Source: Hyphomicrobiaceae bacterium (GTDB lineage Bacteria; Pseudomonadota; Alphaproteobacteria; Rhizobiales; Methyloligellaceae). Taken from it: 64,000 nt of DNA. The stretch is taken from assembly GCA_028066055.1 (NCBI GenBank), contig JALCBY010000012.1, positions 27,560 through 91,559 of the forward strand, given 5' to 3'. The notes under the pieces were generated by a model. It worked only from the letters and a program-made list of their open reading frames with translations. It was not told the DNA's origin and ran no database searches. Shown piece after piece: positions 44,837 to 54,713 of the stretch; position 1 is the first letter of the stretch; every line of letters begins with the position of its first letter. The translations under genes and the position numbers were made by a program.

Positions 44837-46384
44837 ATGTCCCAGGACGTTGTATTTGCGCACATGGCGCGTCCGGTGTCCTACGCCCCTGTCCCTGACA
44901 AGGTCGAACGCATCGACACCCATGCGGCGGTCATCTTCCTTGCAGGTAATTTTGCCTACAAGCTGAAGCGGGCGGTCAAGCTGCCCTACCTTGATTTCAG
45001 CACTCTCAAGCAGCGCCGTGCGATCTGCACGCGCGAGGTCGAGATCAATCGCCGGACCGCGCCGGACGTCTATCTGGGCGTGGTGCCGATAGTGCGGGCG
45101 GCTGAAGGCACATTGGAGATCGACGGTCTCGGAGAGCCGGTCGAATGGGCGATCAGGATGCGTCGCTTCGATGAAGCCGAACTGTTCGACCGCCTAGCAA
45201 GCGCAGGCAACCTCCCGCTGGGTCTGATGGCGCCATTGGCAGACGAGATTGCAGCTCTGCATGGGGGAGAGAGGTCGCGTCGGAATATTGATGGTGCGGC
45301 GATGATGAAAGGCGTCGTTGAGCCGGTTCTGAAATCCCTCGGCCGCGATGTGTCTGTTCTGAAAAGTCAGGATGTCGCGGATCTTGCGAGAGCGTTACGC
45401 CGCGAATTGCGCGCGCAGGCCGGATTGTTGCGAACCCGGGCGCGGCAAGGTTATGTGCGGCATTGTCACGGCGACCTTCATTTGCAGAACATCGTGCGCA
45501 TTGACGGCAATCCGGTGCTGTTCGATGCCATCGAGTTCGATGACCGAATGGCCACGGTCGATACCCTGTATGATCTGGCCTTCCTGCTCATGGATCTTTG
45601 GCACAGAGGCCTTTCGACCCACGCCAACACTCTTCTGAACGCCTATCTCCAACGCTCATGCAAACGCCGGCCCATGGGGAGCTTGCGGGGTCTGGCTCTT
45701 TTACCGTTATTTTTGTCGGTGCGGGCCAGTGTTCGCTCAATGGTCGCGCTCGATCGGTTGGCGTTCGCAAACAGGGCAGGATCGGCGGCGGCGCGCCGCG
45801 ATGCCGGGGAATATCTCCAATTGGCGCGCGACGTCCTGCAGCCCGCATCACCGCGGTTGGTTGCGATCGGTGGCCTGTCGGGTACGGGCAAATCCACGCT
45901 CGCCGCCGCCCTCGCGCCCGACGTTGGCGCGGTACCGGGCGCGATCGTCTTGCGCAGCGACATCGAGCGCAAGCGTCTGGCAGGTGTCAACAAGACCACT
46001 CGGCTGAAGAGCGAGCACTACACCCCGGCCGCAACGGGGCGGGTCTATCGTGCGCTTTTCGCAAAAGCTGAGTCCGCGCTCGATGCAGGGCGGACGGTTA
46101 TTCTCGATGCCGTTTTCGCGCGTCCGCATCAACGCCGGCGTGTCGCGGAAATCGCACGCGAGGCGAACGTTCCCTTCACGGGCATCTGGCTTGAAGCTTC
46201 CGATCAAGCGCTGATCGAGCGCGTCGAAGCGCGCCGAGGCGATGCGTCGGATGCCAATGCGCGTGTGGTTCGGAACCAACTCGGTTACGAGATCGGGGAA
46301 ATCGACTGGCACCGCGTGAATGCGAGCGGCGCACGCGACAAGGTCCGGAACCGGGTGTTCAAACTTCTCAGGTCAGAGGCTTAG
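44837..46384 (+). CDS. Aminoglycoside-phosphotransferase-like and P-loop kinase fusion protein
   Basis: About 515 residues in two parts. The first is a kinase-like domain with HCHGDLHLQNIV (HGDLH 211-215, the catalytic loop) and LFDAIEFDDRMATVD, the metal-binding Asp segment. The second is a P-loop domain with GLSGTGKSTLAAAL (346 on), resembling small zeta-toxin/gluconate-kinase-like kinases. The pairing is known as COG2187-COG0645 and is common in proteobacteria, function unknown. ATG 44837 is chosen; 16 more residues are possible upstream. Confidence 0.85.
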   Translation: MSQDVVFAHMARPVSYAPVPDKVERIDTHAAVIFLAGNFAYKLKRAVKLPYLDFSTLKQRRAICTREVEINRRTAPDVYLGVVPIVRAAEGTLEIDGLGEPVEWAIRMRRFDEAELFDRLASAGNLPLGLMAPLADEIAALHGGERSRRNIDGAAMMKGVVEPVLKSLGRDVSVLKSQDVADLARALRRELRAQAGLLRTRARQGYVRHCHGDLHLQNIVRIDGNPVLFDAIEFDDRMATVDTLYDLAFLLMDLWHRGLSTHANTLLNAYLQRSCKRRPMGSLRGLALLPLFLSVRASVRSMVALDRLAFANRAGSAAARRDAGEYLQLARDVLQPASPRLVAIGGLSGTGKSTLAAALAPDVGAVPGAIVLRSDIERKRLAGVNKTTRLKSEHYTPAATGRVYRALFAKAESALDAGRTVILDAVFARPHQRRRVAEIAREANVPFTGIWLEASDQALIERVEARRGDASDANARVVRNQLGYEIGEIDWHRVNASGARDKVRNRVFKLLRSEA

Positions 46385-46396
46385 GTTGCGCTGGGC

Positions 46397-47989
46397 CTAG
46401 TATCCCATTGCGCAGCCATCCTTGCGCGGATCGGAGCCGCCGGTGAGCACGCCTTCCTGCCAGTCGATCCAGATCGCCTGGCTGCCGCCGATGGGCTTGG
46501 CCGGGGCGATGAGATTATGCCCCTTCGCCTTGAGCGCGTCCGCGACTTTGGCCGGCAGTCCACTCTCGGCCTGGACCGTAAATTCTCCGGGACTGGGGAA
46601 GATGCGCGGATAGTCCTGCGCTTCCTGGATATCGAGACCGTAGTCGAGCATGCGGGTGAGAAGCTGCATGTGGCCGTAGGCCTGATATTCGCCCCCCATG
46701 ACACCGTAGGACATGATCGTCTTGCCGGCCTTCGTCACCATGCCGGGAATAATCGTGTGCAGCGGGCGCTTGCCCGGCGCGATGCAGTTCGGGTGGTTCG
46801 GATCGAGCCGGAATCCCATGCCGCGGTTGTGCAGGACGATACCAGACTTCGGCGCCATGAGACCGCAGCCGAAATTATAATAAAGCGTGTTGATGAAACT
46901 GCACGCGTTGCGGTCCTTGTCCACGACGGTGATGTAAACCGTATCCTTGTGCTCCGGACCGGACAGCGGCGGGATATCGGTCATGGCCTTGTCGGGGTCG
47001 ATATGACCGCGCAGCTCTTCCGCGTGTTCCATCGACAACAGCCAGTCGATGGGGACATTGGCGTGGGCCGGGTCGGCCACATAGGTGGCGCGGTCATTGT
47101 AGGCAAGCCGTCCCGCCTCGATTTCCTGATGCAGCCGCTCCGGATCAAGCGGATCGTCTCCGACATCGATCTCGCTCATGATATTGAGCAGGATCAGGGC
47201 GATGATTCCCTGACCGTTTGGCGGGCACTGATGCATCGTGTGCCCGCGGAACTCGGTTGAAATCGGATCGACATAGGTCCCTTCCACATCGGCGAAATCC
47301 TCCATGGTATGGAGGCCGCCTTTCGATTGCAGATAGTCGACCATGTCCTGCGCGATCTCGCCGTAATAGAAGGCGTCCCTGCCGTTTTCGGCAATGGCTT
47401 CAAGCGTGTTCGCAAGTTCTGTTTGATGATGCAGCGTTCCGCGCTCAGGCGTCTTGCCATCGCGGAGGAAAACGCGCGACAGGTTTTCATCCTGCTTGAT
47501 GAGGTCGATCTGGCTTTTGAAGTCAAAGCTGACCCGCGAGGCAACAGGATAGCCGTCTCGCGCGTAATGGATCGCAGGCCGCAACAGCTCGTCGAAATGC
47601 TTCGTTCCATGATCGTTGAGCAGCTTGTCCCAGCCGTCGATTGCGCTCGGAACCGTTACCGAGTGCGGGCTTTGGCGCTCGATTTCGGTGATGCCCTGTT
47701 CCTGAAACCACTCCACATTGGCTGCTTTTGGCGCTCGGCCCGAGCCGTTGAATGCGACGACCTCGTCGCCGCCACCTTTCGAATAGACGCAGAAGCAGTC
47801 ACCGCCGATGCCCGTGGACTCCGGTTCGACGACACATTGTACGGCGCAAGCGGCGACCGCCGCATCCATGGCGTTACCGCCGGACTTGAGCACGTCGATC
47901 GCGGTTTGTGTCGAAAGAGGATGGGATGTGCTGGCCATGCCCTCTGTCGCGTGAACAGGCGAGCGGCCCGGGAGTTCGAGGTTTCTCAT
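46397..47989 (-). CDS. ggt: Gamma-glutamyltransferase family protein
   Basis: A 530-residue Ntn-hydrolase. The maturation site is in KDTVYITVVDKDRNACSF near residue 346, where the Thr becomes the N-terminal nucleophile after self-cleavage. GSSQ-like residues occur later as IGGSQAIWIDW, and the N-terminal GGNAMDAAVAA and ESTGIGGDCF are family marks. The residues after the Thr (Val-Tyr) differ from enterobacterial Ggt (Thr-His). No clear signal peptide is seen, so it may be cytosolic, unlike the periplasmic Ggt. The natural substrate is open. Confidence 0.9.
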   Translation of the reverse strand: MRNLELPGRSPVHATEGMASTSHPLSTQTAIDVLKSGGNAMDAAVAACAVQCVVEPESTGIGGDCFCVYSKGGGDEVVAFNGSGRAPKAANVEWFQEQGITEIERQSPHSVTVPSAIDGWDKLLNDHGTKHFDELLRPAIHYARDGYPVASRVSFDFKSQIDLIKQDENLSRVFLRDGKTPERGTLHHQTELANTLEAIAENGRDAFYYGEIAQDMVDYLQSKGGLHTMEDFADVEGTYVDPISTEFRGHTMHQCPPNGQGIIALILLNIMSEIDVGDDPLDPERLHQEIEAGRLAYNDRATYVADPAHANVPIDWLLSMEHAEELRGHIDPDKAMTDIPPLSGPEHKDTVYITVVDKDRNACSFINTLYYNFGCGLMAPKSGIVLHNRGMGFRLDPNHPNCIAPGKRPLHTIIPGMVTKAGKTIMSYGVMGGEYQAYGHMQLLTRMLDYGLDIQEAQDYPRIFPSPGEFTVQAESGLPAKVADALKAKGHNLIAPAKPIGGSQAIWIDWQEGVLTGGSDPRKDGCAMGY

Positions 47990-48174
47990 GTATCTTCCTG
48001 TTTTCCTGACCCGAAAGAAGGGGGTTTATTGGGCCGGCGGACAAGAGGTAGAACTGCGCGCAGTCCAGAGCAAGCACCAATTATGCAAAAGTGATCAGCC
48101 TTTGAGGCAAAAAACTTCGCGCCTTCCCAAGCAAATGCTATCTGGCGGCCGAGAGATTTCACGGGGATAATGAA

Positions 48175-49230
48175 ATGGCAAAGAACCATATCGAACTGCA
48201 AAGCGATACCCAGACCAGACCTACGCCCGCCATGCGCGACGCAATGGCGTCCGCCGAAGTTGGCGACGAACAGGGGTTCAACGATCCCACCGTCAATTTG
48301 CTCGTAGAACGCGTTGCCGAACTGTTCGGCAAGGAACGGGCCGTCTTTCTGCCGTCAGGCACCATGTGCAACCAGATTTCGGCTGCGGTGCATTGCGGCC
48401 CGGGTGATGAAATCATCGCCGAACGCTCCGCGCATATCGTCGGCGTCGAGGCCGGCGGCGCGTCGGTGCTGGCGCGCGCGGCCCCACACCCGATCGACGG
48501 CGAGCGCGGCGTGTTCACGGCCGAACAGGCCGAAGCCGCCATTCATTTTCCGTCGCGCTACGCGCCGCGCAGCCGCGTCATCTCCGTCGAGCAGACCGCA
48601 AATCTGGTGGGCGGGACCGTCTGGCCGCTTGAGACCATTCGGGAAGTCGTCGCCGTTGCACAAAAGCATGGATTGAAAATGCACATGGATGGTGCACGGA
48701 TTCTCAACGCCGTTGTGGCGTCAGGTGTGTCGGCCAGGAACTATGCGCAGGGGTTCGATTCCATTTGGGTCGATCTGTCGAAGGGGCTTGGTTGTCCCGT
48801 CGGTGCCGTGCTCGCCGGCTCCTCGGATTTCATCGAGCAGGCATGGCGCTGGAAACAGCGCATCGGCGGATCAATGCGGCAGGCAGGCGTTATCGCGGCC
48901 GCCGGCGTCTATGCTCTGGACCATCATGTCGAGCGCATGGCGGAGGATCATGAGAACGCCAAGCTGCTGGCCACGCGCCTTGCCGCAATCGAAGGCCTTG
49001 GTGTCGAGCCGGAACATGTCGACACCAATATCGTCATCATCGACGTGTCCGCCTCCGGTTCCGATGCGCCGACCTGGAGCCAGCGACTGGGCGAGGCAGG
49101 CGTGCGTCTCTCTCCAATCGGGCTCAATACCCTGCGTGCGCTGACCCACCTCGACGTGACGCGCGAGGAAGTTGAACGGGCCGCGGACATTTTCAAACAG
49201 CTGGCGGAAGGCGAACTGGCAGCGGCGTAG
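48175..49230 (+). CDS. Low-specificity L-threonine aldolase / aromatic beta-eliminating lyase family
   Basis: A 351-residue PLP enzyme that cleaves threonine or allo-threonine to glycine and acetaldehyde, or acts on other beta-hydroxy amino acids. ELQSDTQTRPTPAMRDAMASAEVGD is the N-terminal signature, MHMDGARILNA near residue 167 has the PLP-contact Asp, and VDLSKGLGCPVGAVL carries the Schiff-base Lys. GGGAT lies upstream of the ATG. The 185-bp region before it has a 12-bp palindrome (48053-48064) of unclear meaning. Confidence 0.9.
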   Translation: MAKNHIELQSDTQTRPTPAMRDAMASAEVGDEQGFNDPTVNLLVERVAELFGKERAVFLPSGTMCNQISAAVHCGPGDEIIAERSAHIVGVEAGGASVLARAAPHPIDGERGVFTAEQAEAAIHFPSRYAPRSRVISVEQTANLVGGTVWPLETIREVVAVAQKHGLKMHMDGARILNAVVASGVSARNYAQGFDSIWVDLSKGLGCPVGAVLAGSSDFIEQAWRWKQRIGGSMRQAGVIAAAGVYALDHHVERMAEDHENAKLLATRLAAIEGLGVEPEHVDTNIVIIDVSASGSDAPTWSQRLGEAGVRLSPIGLNTLRALTHLDVTREEVERAADIFKQLAEGELAAA

Positions 49231-49265
49231 GCGCAATCGGACTGCACCGGGCGCCTCGATTCCAC

Positions 49266-49283
49266 CCATGCCCTGTGGCATGG
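49266..49283. repeat. Short perfect hairpin between threonine aldolase and cobT
   Basis: CCATGCC (49266-49272) and GGCATGG (49277-49283) form a 7-bp stem with a 4-base loop (CTGT). No T-run follows. It may be a weak terminator of the aldolase gene or a leader structure of cobT. It is not a cobalamin riboswitch: the gap is only 93 bp and I see no B12 box. Confidence 0.4.
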
Positions 49284-49323
49284 TCGCTCTCGGAACCAAT
49301 AGCCAAGCGCAAACAGGACAGCG

Positions 49324-50358
49324 TTGCCGTTGACAAATGTCGAAACCACTCATGCGTGGTGGGCCGATGCCGCCAGTTCGCTGAGAAGCCTCACTGCGTC
49401 CGACGGGGTCGCATACGATGCTGCCCGCGCCCGTCAGGACAATCTGACCAAGCCACCGGGCGCGCTTGGCCGGCTTGAAGATCTGGCGTGCTGGCTTGCG
49501 GGTTGGCAGGGGCGGGAGGCTCCCCGGCTCGACACGGTCGAGGCTCTGGTCTTTGCGGGAAATCATGGCGTGACCGCGCGCGGCGTATCCCCGTATCCCG
49601 TGACGGTCACCGCACAGATGGTGGAGAATTTCCAATCCGGTGGTGCCGCGATCTGCCAGCTCTGCGATGCCTACGGTGTCCGGCTGCGGGTTACGGCGCT
49701 TGATCTTGACAATCCGACCGCTGATATGTGCGACGAACCGGCCATGACGCCGGATGAGTGCGTCGCGGCAATCGAGCGGGGTGCAGAGGCGGTCAATCCC
49801 AACAGTGACCTGCTGCTGCTTGGCGAGATGGGGATCGGCAACACGACCGTGGCAGCGGCGCTTTGCTGCGCGCTGCTGGGGGGTGACGCCGCCGACTGGA
49901 CGGGGCCGGGAACCGGGCTCGACGCACAAGGCGTGGCGCGGAAGGCTGAAACCGTTGGCTGTGCGCTCTCTCGTCACTTGCCGTATTGCGATGATCCCTT
50001 CGAGGGTTTGCGGCGGCTCGGCGGACGTGAACTCGCGGCAATCGCCGGTGCGATTATGGCGGCACGGACGCGCCGGATTCCGGTGATTCTCGACGGCTAT
50101 GTCTGCACGGCTGCGGCGCTTGTTCTTGAAAAAGCACAAGACGGTGCAATCGATCATTGTCTTGCCGGTCATCTTTCTGTCGAGCCCGGGCATGCCAGAC
50201 TGCTTCGAGCCCTGAACCTGAACCCGATCGTTGAACTTGGAATGCGGCTTGGCGAGGGTACCGGCGCGGCCGTGGCCTATGCCGTCTTACGGGGCGCGGT
50301 CGCTACCCATAACGGCATGGCGACCTTCGCGGGCGCCGGCGTCGACAACAAGGCCTGA
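49324..50358 (+). CDS. cobT: Nicotinate-nucleotide--dimethylbenzimidazole phosphoribosyltransferase
   Basis: A 344-residue enzyme that makes alpha-ribazole phosphate from NaMN and DMB, starting the lower-ligand branch of cobalamin. The phosphate-binding and active-site segments are DNLTKPPGALGRLEDLACWLAG, FAGNHGVTARGVS and LGEMGIGNTTVAAAL; the catalytic Glu lies in PIVELGMRLGEGTGA. The start is TTG 49324 or TTG 49330, with AGGA nearby. It heads the cobT-cobS-cobP block and would use DMB made by bluB of the facing operon. Confidence 0.94.
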   Translation: MPLTNVETTHAWWADAASSLRSLTASDGVAYDAARARQDNLTKPPGALGRLEDLACWLAGWQGREAPRLDTVEALVFAGNHGVTARGVSPYPVTVTAQMVENFQSGGAAICQLCDAYGVRLRVTALDLDNPTADMCDEPAMTPDECVAAIERGAEAVNPNSDLLLLGEMGIGNTTVAAALCCALLGGDAADWTGPGTGLDAQGVARKAETVGCALSRHLPYCDDPFEGLRRLGGRELAAIAGAIMAARTRRIPVILDGYVCTAAALVLEKAQDGAIDHCLAGHLSVEPGHARLLRALNLNPIVELGMRLGEGTGAAVAYAVLRGAVATHNGMATFAGAGVDNKA

Positions 50359-50365
50359 GCGACCC

Positions 50366-51115
50366 GTGCGCACAATTCCCGTCGACCTGTTGAACGCCTT
50401 CGGCCTGCTGACACGGTTACCCGTACCAGCCACGGATGCGGTCGATCCGGGCACGCTTTCCCGCAGTGTCTGGGCTTACCCGGTCGTCGGCGCCGTTGTC
50501 GGGGCTATCGCGGCGCTTGTCTGGTTCGCCGGGCAGCTCGCGGGGCTCGGCGGAGGTTTGTCGGCGGGACTTGCGCTTGCCTCACAGGTGCTGGTGACGG
50601 GCGCCCTGCACGAGGACGGGTTGGCGGACTTCGCCGACGGGCTGGGCGGTGGCCGGGAACCGGATCGCGTGCTGGCAATCATGCGGGACAGCCGGATCGG
50701 GACCTACGGAGTGCTTGCTCTCGGTCTTGTGCTCGGTTTGCGCTGGGGTGGGATTGCCGATCTTCCTTTGCACCAGGTGCTGGCCGGGCTGATATGCGCG
50801 GGGCTTCTCGGGCGGCTGGCGATTGTCCTGCTGCTCGCCATGCTGAAGCCCGCGCGCGTGGACGGCCTCGGCGTGACGGTGGCATCACCACCGAAGAGTG
50901 CAATCGCCGGCGCGGTCCTGCTCAGCGCGGGGATCGTGTTTCTGCATCTGTCCATTGTGGCTGCGGGTCTTGCCTTTGTCGTTGCGATAGCAGCGGCAGG
51001 CGGCGTGGCGCTGCTCGCAAAGCGCAGGATCGGCGGCTATACCGGTGATGTGCTCGGGGCCGGCGAGCAGATTACGGAGACCGCTGTGCTCATAACTCTG
51101 GCAGCGACGATATGA
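50366..51115 (+). CDS. cobS: Adenosylcobinamide-GDP ribazoletransferase (cobalamin synthase)
   Basis: A 249-residue integral membrane protein that joins alpha-ribazole to AdoCbi-GDP, the final assembly step. It starts with GTG 50366, 8 bp after the cobT stop, giving the family N-terminus LLNAFGLLTRLPVP. The Asp-rich motif ALHEDGLADFADGLGGG near residue 80 is the catalytic signature. Several hydrophobic segments follow. The stop overlaps the cobP start by 4 bp. Confidence 0.93.
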   Translation: MRTIPVDLLNAFGLLTRLPVPATDAVDPGTLSRSVWAYPVVGAVVGAIAALVWFAGQLAGLGGGLSAGLALASQVLVTGALHEDGLADFADGLGGGREPDRVLAIMRDSRIGTYGVLALGLVLGLRWGGIADLPLHQVLAGLICAGLLGRLAIVLLLAMLKPARVDGLGVTVASPPKSAIAGAVLLSAGIVFLHLSIVAAGLAFVVAIAAAGGVALLAKRRIGGYTGDVLGAGEQITETAVLITLAATI

Positions 51116-51642
51116 CAGGAACGGGAAAATCTATTCTCGTGATAGGTGGGGCTCGCTCCGGGAAAAGCCGGTATGCGGAAGCGCTGGCCGCGGCGTGGAC
51201 CGGCCCGAAGATCTATTTTGCGACCGCCGAGCCCGGAGATGAGGAAATGGCCGCGCGCATCGCGGCACACCAGGCACGGCGTGGTGACGACTGGCGTACG
51301 GTAACGGCATTGCTGAACCTGCCGGATGCGTTGCGCGCGCATTCCGATGAGGACGCGTTCATCCTGATCGACTGCCTGACAATCTGGCTGTCGAACGTCT
51401 TCCTCGCAAAAAACGACTGCGCGGCTGCCGTCGAAGACTTTCTCGAGGCACTCGCCCACACGCAGGGCATGACGGTGCTCGTCTCCAACGAAGTCGGCGG
51501 CGGAATCGTTCCGGACAATGCGATGGCACGGGAGTTTCGCGACATCGCCGGTGAGACCAACCAGAAAGTTGCGGCGATTGTCGATGAGGTGGTTCTTGTG
51601 ACCGCCGGACTACCGCAGGTGCTCAAGCCGTCCACGAAATGA
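51112..51642 (+). CDS. cobP: Adenosylcobinamide kinase / phosphate guanylyltransferase
   Basis: A 176-residue bifunctional enzyme (CobU/CobP). The P-loop GGARSGKSRYAEAL is at 12-25, and the guanylyl-accepting His lies in IAAHQARRGDDW. LIDCLTIWLSNV and VSNEVGGGIVPDNAMAREFRD are hallmarks. It phosphorylates and then guanylates adenosylcobinamide, feeding cobS. It overlaps cobS by 4 bp and the convergent cbiB by 20 bp. Confidence 0.94.
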   Translation: MTGTGKSILVIGGARSGKSRYAEALAAAWTGPKIYFATAEPGDEEMAARIAAHQARRGDDWRTVTALLNLPDALRAHSDEDAFILIDCLTIWLSNVFLAKNDCAAAVEDFLEALAHTQGMTVLVSNEVGGGIVPDNAMAREFRDIAGETNQKVAAIVDEVVLVTAGLPQVLKPSTK

Positions 51643-52624
51643 CGCAACCCAGAATGACTATCGCGGTCAGGACATTCAGACCGATGTTGTAGAGCCTCAA
51701 TGCGTCCGTGATGTCGCGCGTGGTGAGTTTTTTGCGGCCGTTTCCCATCCAGGCGAGATCGACCTTTCGTCCGCCATAACTCCTCGGCCCGCCGAGGCTG
51801 AGTCCCAGCGCGCCGGCCATCGCCGCTTCCGGCCACCCAGCATTCGGAGAGACATGGTTTGGCGCGTCGCGGGCCATGGACCGGACCGCTGCAGAACCCG
51901 ATGCGCCACCCGTCAATGCTCCTGCTGCGGCAATGATCCAGCCAGTGATTCGTGCGGGCACAAGATTGACCAGGTCGTCGAGACGCGCGAACGGCCAGCC
52001 GAATTCAAGATATCTTTCAGACTTGTGGCCGACCATACTGTCCGCGGTATTGATCGCCTTGTAGAGCGCAATGCCCGGAAGTCCGCCAATCAGCAGCCAG
52101 AACAGCGGTGCGGTCACCCCGTCCGACATGTTCTCGGCTAAGCTCTCGATAGCGCCTGTTGCGACGCCGCTCGTATCGAGCTTCTGCGGATCGCGCCCTA
52201 CGATGTGGCGAACTGCGTCGCGCCCAGCTTTGAGGCTTTTGGACAGACCGTCGGCCACGGCGCGCACATGATCCTCCAGGGATTTCTGCGAAAGCAGCGT
52301 GCTGGCAAGCAGCGCCTCAAAAATCCACCCGCTTTCCGTCGAGCGCAAGAAATGGGTGAGCAACAGTGTGATCGAGATGGTGATCCCGAGCAGTACGAGC
52401 AGTGCTTGCGTCCCGCGCAGTCTGTCGGTTGGGGGATCATTGAAAAACCGGTCGAGCCAGCCGATCAGCTTGCCCATCCATTCGACCGGATGGCCAATCC
52501 AGTGCTGCAGGCCGTTGGGATAGCCGAGCAGTCGTTCGATCAGCAATGCGATTGCCGCGATAGCCAGGTTCGACTCAACGAACGTCAAGCCGGCAGAGTC
52601 GGGGCTCACTCGCGTTTCTCCCAT
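51623..52624 (-). CDS. cbiB: Adenosylcobinamide-phosphate synthase
   Basis: A 333-residue membrane protein that attaches the aminopropanol (phosphate) arm to adenosylcobyric acid. Family marks are RLLGYPNGLQHWIGHPVEWMG, the long SGVATGAIESLAENMSDGVTAPLFW segment and KAINTADSMVGHKSERY. It is called CobD in the aerobic nomenclature, a name also used for the threonine-phosphate decarboxylase. Last gene of the leftward cob block; its start overlaps the bluB end by 19 bp. Confidence 0.93.
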   Translation of the reverse strand: MGETRVSPDSAGLTFVESNLAIAAIALLIERLLGYPNGLQHWIGHPVEWMGKLIGWLDRFFNDPPTDRLRGTQALLVLLGITISITLLLTHFLRSTESGWIFEALLASTLLSQKSLEDHVRAVADGLSKSLKAGRDAVRHIVGRDPQKLDTSGVATGAIESLAENMSDGVTAPLFWLLIGGLPGIALYKAINTADSMVGHKSERYLEFGWPFARLDDLVNLVPARITGWIIAAAGALTGGASGSAAVRSMARDAPNHVSPNAGWPEAAMAGALGLSLGGPRSYGGRKVDLAWMGNGRKKLTTRDITDALRLYNIGLNVLTAIVILGCVISWTA

Positions 52625-53220
52625 CCGGCGCGCTCAAGCTCCGGATCCGTATGCTCTTCCTGCGGATACCCGACGCACAGATAGGCCACCAGCGTCCAAT
52701 CCTGGGGGACCGCCAGGGCTTCCTTGACCGCTTCAGGTTCGAGTATGGAGACCCAGCCGACGCCAAGACCGGCGGCCCTTGCCGTCAGCCAGAAAGTATG
52801 GACTGCGGTCACGACCGAATAGCGGAGCGTTTCCGGCATCGTCCGGCTGCCAAGCCTCTTGCCCTTTGCGGTCGCCTCGTCACAGAACACCGCAAACTGC
52901 ACGGGCGCTTCCCGCAACCCTTCGAGCTTTAGCGTCGCATACAGATCTGCGTCCGACCCTTCATAACCTTGCAGCGCCTGTTTGTTGCAGCGCTCATAAG
53001 ACTCGATGATCGCGGCACGTTCCATCTCGCCTGTGACGGCGACAAACCGCCAGGGCTGGCTCAGCCCGACCGATGGGGCGTGATCCGCGACTTCGAGCAG
53101 ATGTTCGATGAGGACGGGATCGACCTCGTCTTTTCGGAACCGTCTGACATCACGCCGCCACCTGATGAGCTCCTCCAGTTCGGCGCGGAAGGTGTCATCG
53201 AACGTTCCGCCGGGCATCAT
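52606..53220 (-). CDS. bluB: 5,6-dimethylbenzimidazole synthase
   Basis: A 204-residue flavin-destructase of the nitroreductase fold that breaks down FMNH2 with O2 to give [18 protein letters not shown] near the N-terminus and [15 protein letters not shown], then [11 protein letters not shown], are the BluB marks that separate it from ordinary nitroreductases. The reaction needs oxygen, so the organism makes its lower ligand aerobically. Overlaps cobQ by 4 bp at its start. Confidence 0.93.
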   Translation of the reverse strand: MMPGGTFDDTFRAELEELIRWRRDVRRFRKDEVDPVLIEHLLEVADHAPSVGLSQPWRFVAVTGEMERAAIIESYERCNKQALQGYEGSDADLYATLKLEGLREAPVQFAVFCDEATAKGKRLGSRTMPETLRYSVVTAVHTFWLTARAAGLGVGWVSILEPEAVKEALAVPQDWTLVAYLCVGYPQEEHTDPELERAGWEKRE

Positions 53221-54713
53221 ACGGCCTTGCGGCGAGAGACGATCCCGGACCTTCTGCCCGCCACGTCCAGAAGCATGTCGAGATCCACGTGCTGCTCCAT
53301 GTGTGCTCCGAGGGCATCGAGCGTTTCATCGACGGTTGCGTCGTATGCAAAGTTCTGCGTGTCGCTCGCACCCAAATTTTTTAGGTAAGCTGCGCGAAAG
53401 ACGTCGGATGTGAATACGCCGTGCAGATAGGTTCCCTCGATCCGGCCATCGGATGAACGCGCCCCGTCCTCATGGTCACCGATTTTTGCGAACGGGCGAG
53501 CGCAGTCCGGCCCTTCGCTTTGTCCGAGGTGGATTTCGTAGCCGGTCAACGCGGTTCCTGTCGGAACATGCACCGCTTTGACATTCTCCAGAGACTTGTC
53601 CGCGACAAGCGTGGTTTCGATATCGAGCAGGCCAAGTGCCTCGATGCTGCCGGACGGCCCTTCGATGCCGTCCGGGTCATGCACCTTGCGGCCAAGCATC
53701 TGATAGCCGCCGCACAGCCCGAGAATTCGGCCACCGCGCCGCGCATGCGCCAGGATATCGATATCCCAACCCTGCGCGCGCAGAAAGGCGAGATCGCCGA
53801 TCGTCGATTTGCTGCCGGGCAACAGCACGAGATCGGCGTCACCAGGCAAGGAATTGCCGGCCTGGACGATCCGCACATTGACGCCGGGCGTCTGTCGCAG
53901 TGGATCAAGGTCATCGAAATTGGCGATGCGCGACAGCCTTGGAACAACGACATCAATGGCGCCCTCTTCGTGTGGGCCAATCTCTCCGTCCAGAGCAACC
54001 GCGTCTTCCGCCGGCAGCCTGTATGCATCTGCAAAATTTGGGATGACGCCGGCGCAGGCTCGGCCCGTGCGGTCGGCAATTGTTTGTACGCCCTCTGCGA
54101 AAAGCGATGTGTCACCGTGAAATTTGTTGATCAGGAACGCGGCAATGCGATCAGCGTCCTCCGGCGAGATCACCTCAAATGTTCCCACGATCGAAGCAAT
54201 GACGCCGCCACGATGAATATCGCCCACGAGTACCACCGGCACGTCGGCTGCATGGGCAAACCCCATGTTTGCGATGTCGCGATGCCGCAGATTGGTCTCC
54301 GCCGGACTGCCCGCACCTTCGATGAGGACGAGATCGGCTTCGGCGGACAACCGATCGAAGCTCTCGAGTATGGCCGGAAGGTATGTTTCGCGCGCCGTCA
54401 TGTATTCGCGCGCCGAAAGGGTGGCGTCCCGCTTGCCGCGCACGATGACCTGGGCGCCGGTATCGGTCTCAGGCTTGAGCAGGACAGGGTTCATGTGCAC
54501 GCTCGGCGCAACACCGCAGGCGCGGGCTTGAAGCGCCTGCGCGCGCCCGATCTCACCGCCATCGACAGCAACGGCCGCATTATTCGACATGTTCTGAGGT
54601 TTGAACGGACGCACCGAAAGACTGCGTTTGGCGTATGCGCGTGCGAGGCCGGCGACGATCAGCGACTTGCCGACGTCGGAGCCCGTTCCCTGTATCATGA
54701 GCGCCGGCGTCAT
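53217..54713 (-). CDS. cobQ: Cobyric acid synthase
   Basis: A 498-residue glutamine-dependent amidotransferase that amidates side chains b, d, e and g of adenosylcobyrinic acid a,c-diamide. The N-terminal ATP-binding domain starts [21 protein letters not shown]; the C-terminal glutaminase domain has the nucleophile Cys in [12 protein letters not shown] near residue 333 and a late His in [14 protein letters not shown]. Overlaps bluB by 4 bp at its stop and cobB by 4 bp at its start. Confidence 0.95.
   Translation of the reverse strand: MTPALMIQGTGSDVGKSLIVAGLARAYAKRSLSVRPFKPQNMSNNAAVAVDGGEIGRAQALQARACGVAPSVHMNPVLLKPETDTGAQVIVRGKRDATLSAREYMTARETYLPAILESFDRLSAEADLVLIEGAGSPAETNLRHRDIANMGFAHAADVPVVLVGDIHRGGVIASIVGTFEVISPEDADRIAAFLINKFHGDTSLFAEGVQTIADRTGRACAGVIPNFADAYRLPAEDAVALDGEIGPHEEGAIDVVVPRLSRIANFDDLDPLRQTPGVNVRIVQAGNSLPGDADLVLLPGSKSTIGDLAFLRAQGWDIDILAHARRGGRILGLCGGYQMLGRKVHDPDGIEGPSGSIEALGLLDIETTLVADKSLENVKAVHVPTGTALTGYEIHLGQSEGPDCARPFAKIGDHEDGARSSDGRIEGTYLHGVFTSDVFRAAYLKNLGASDTQNFAYDATVDETLDALGAHMEQHVDLDMLLDVAGRRSGIVSRRKAV

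Noticed and set aside
46397..47989. Loss of activity in the gamma-glutamyltransferase because His after the nucleophile is missing
   Set aside because: The nucleophilic Thr itself aligns, and Val-Tyr after it is acceptable in this subfamily, so inactivity is not supported.
48053..48064. 12-bp palindrome ACTGCGCGCAGT as a regulatory site
   Set aside because: Centre is GCGC-rich and expected by chance in such DNA; no second copy or promoter context seen.
49231..49323. Cobalamin riboswitch before cobT
   Set aside because: Gap too short and no B12-box sequence; only a 7-bp hairpin is present. No B12 box was seen in the 61-bp cobA-cbiD gap either.
48871..50193. 440-codon open frame antisense to threonine aldolase and cobT
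   Set aside because: Spans two unrelated, motif-supported genes on the other strand; composition typical of a shadow frame.
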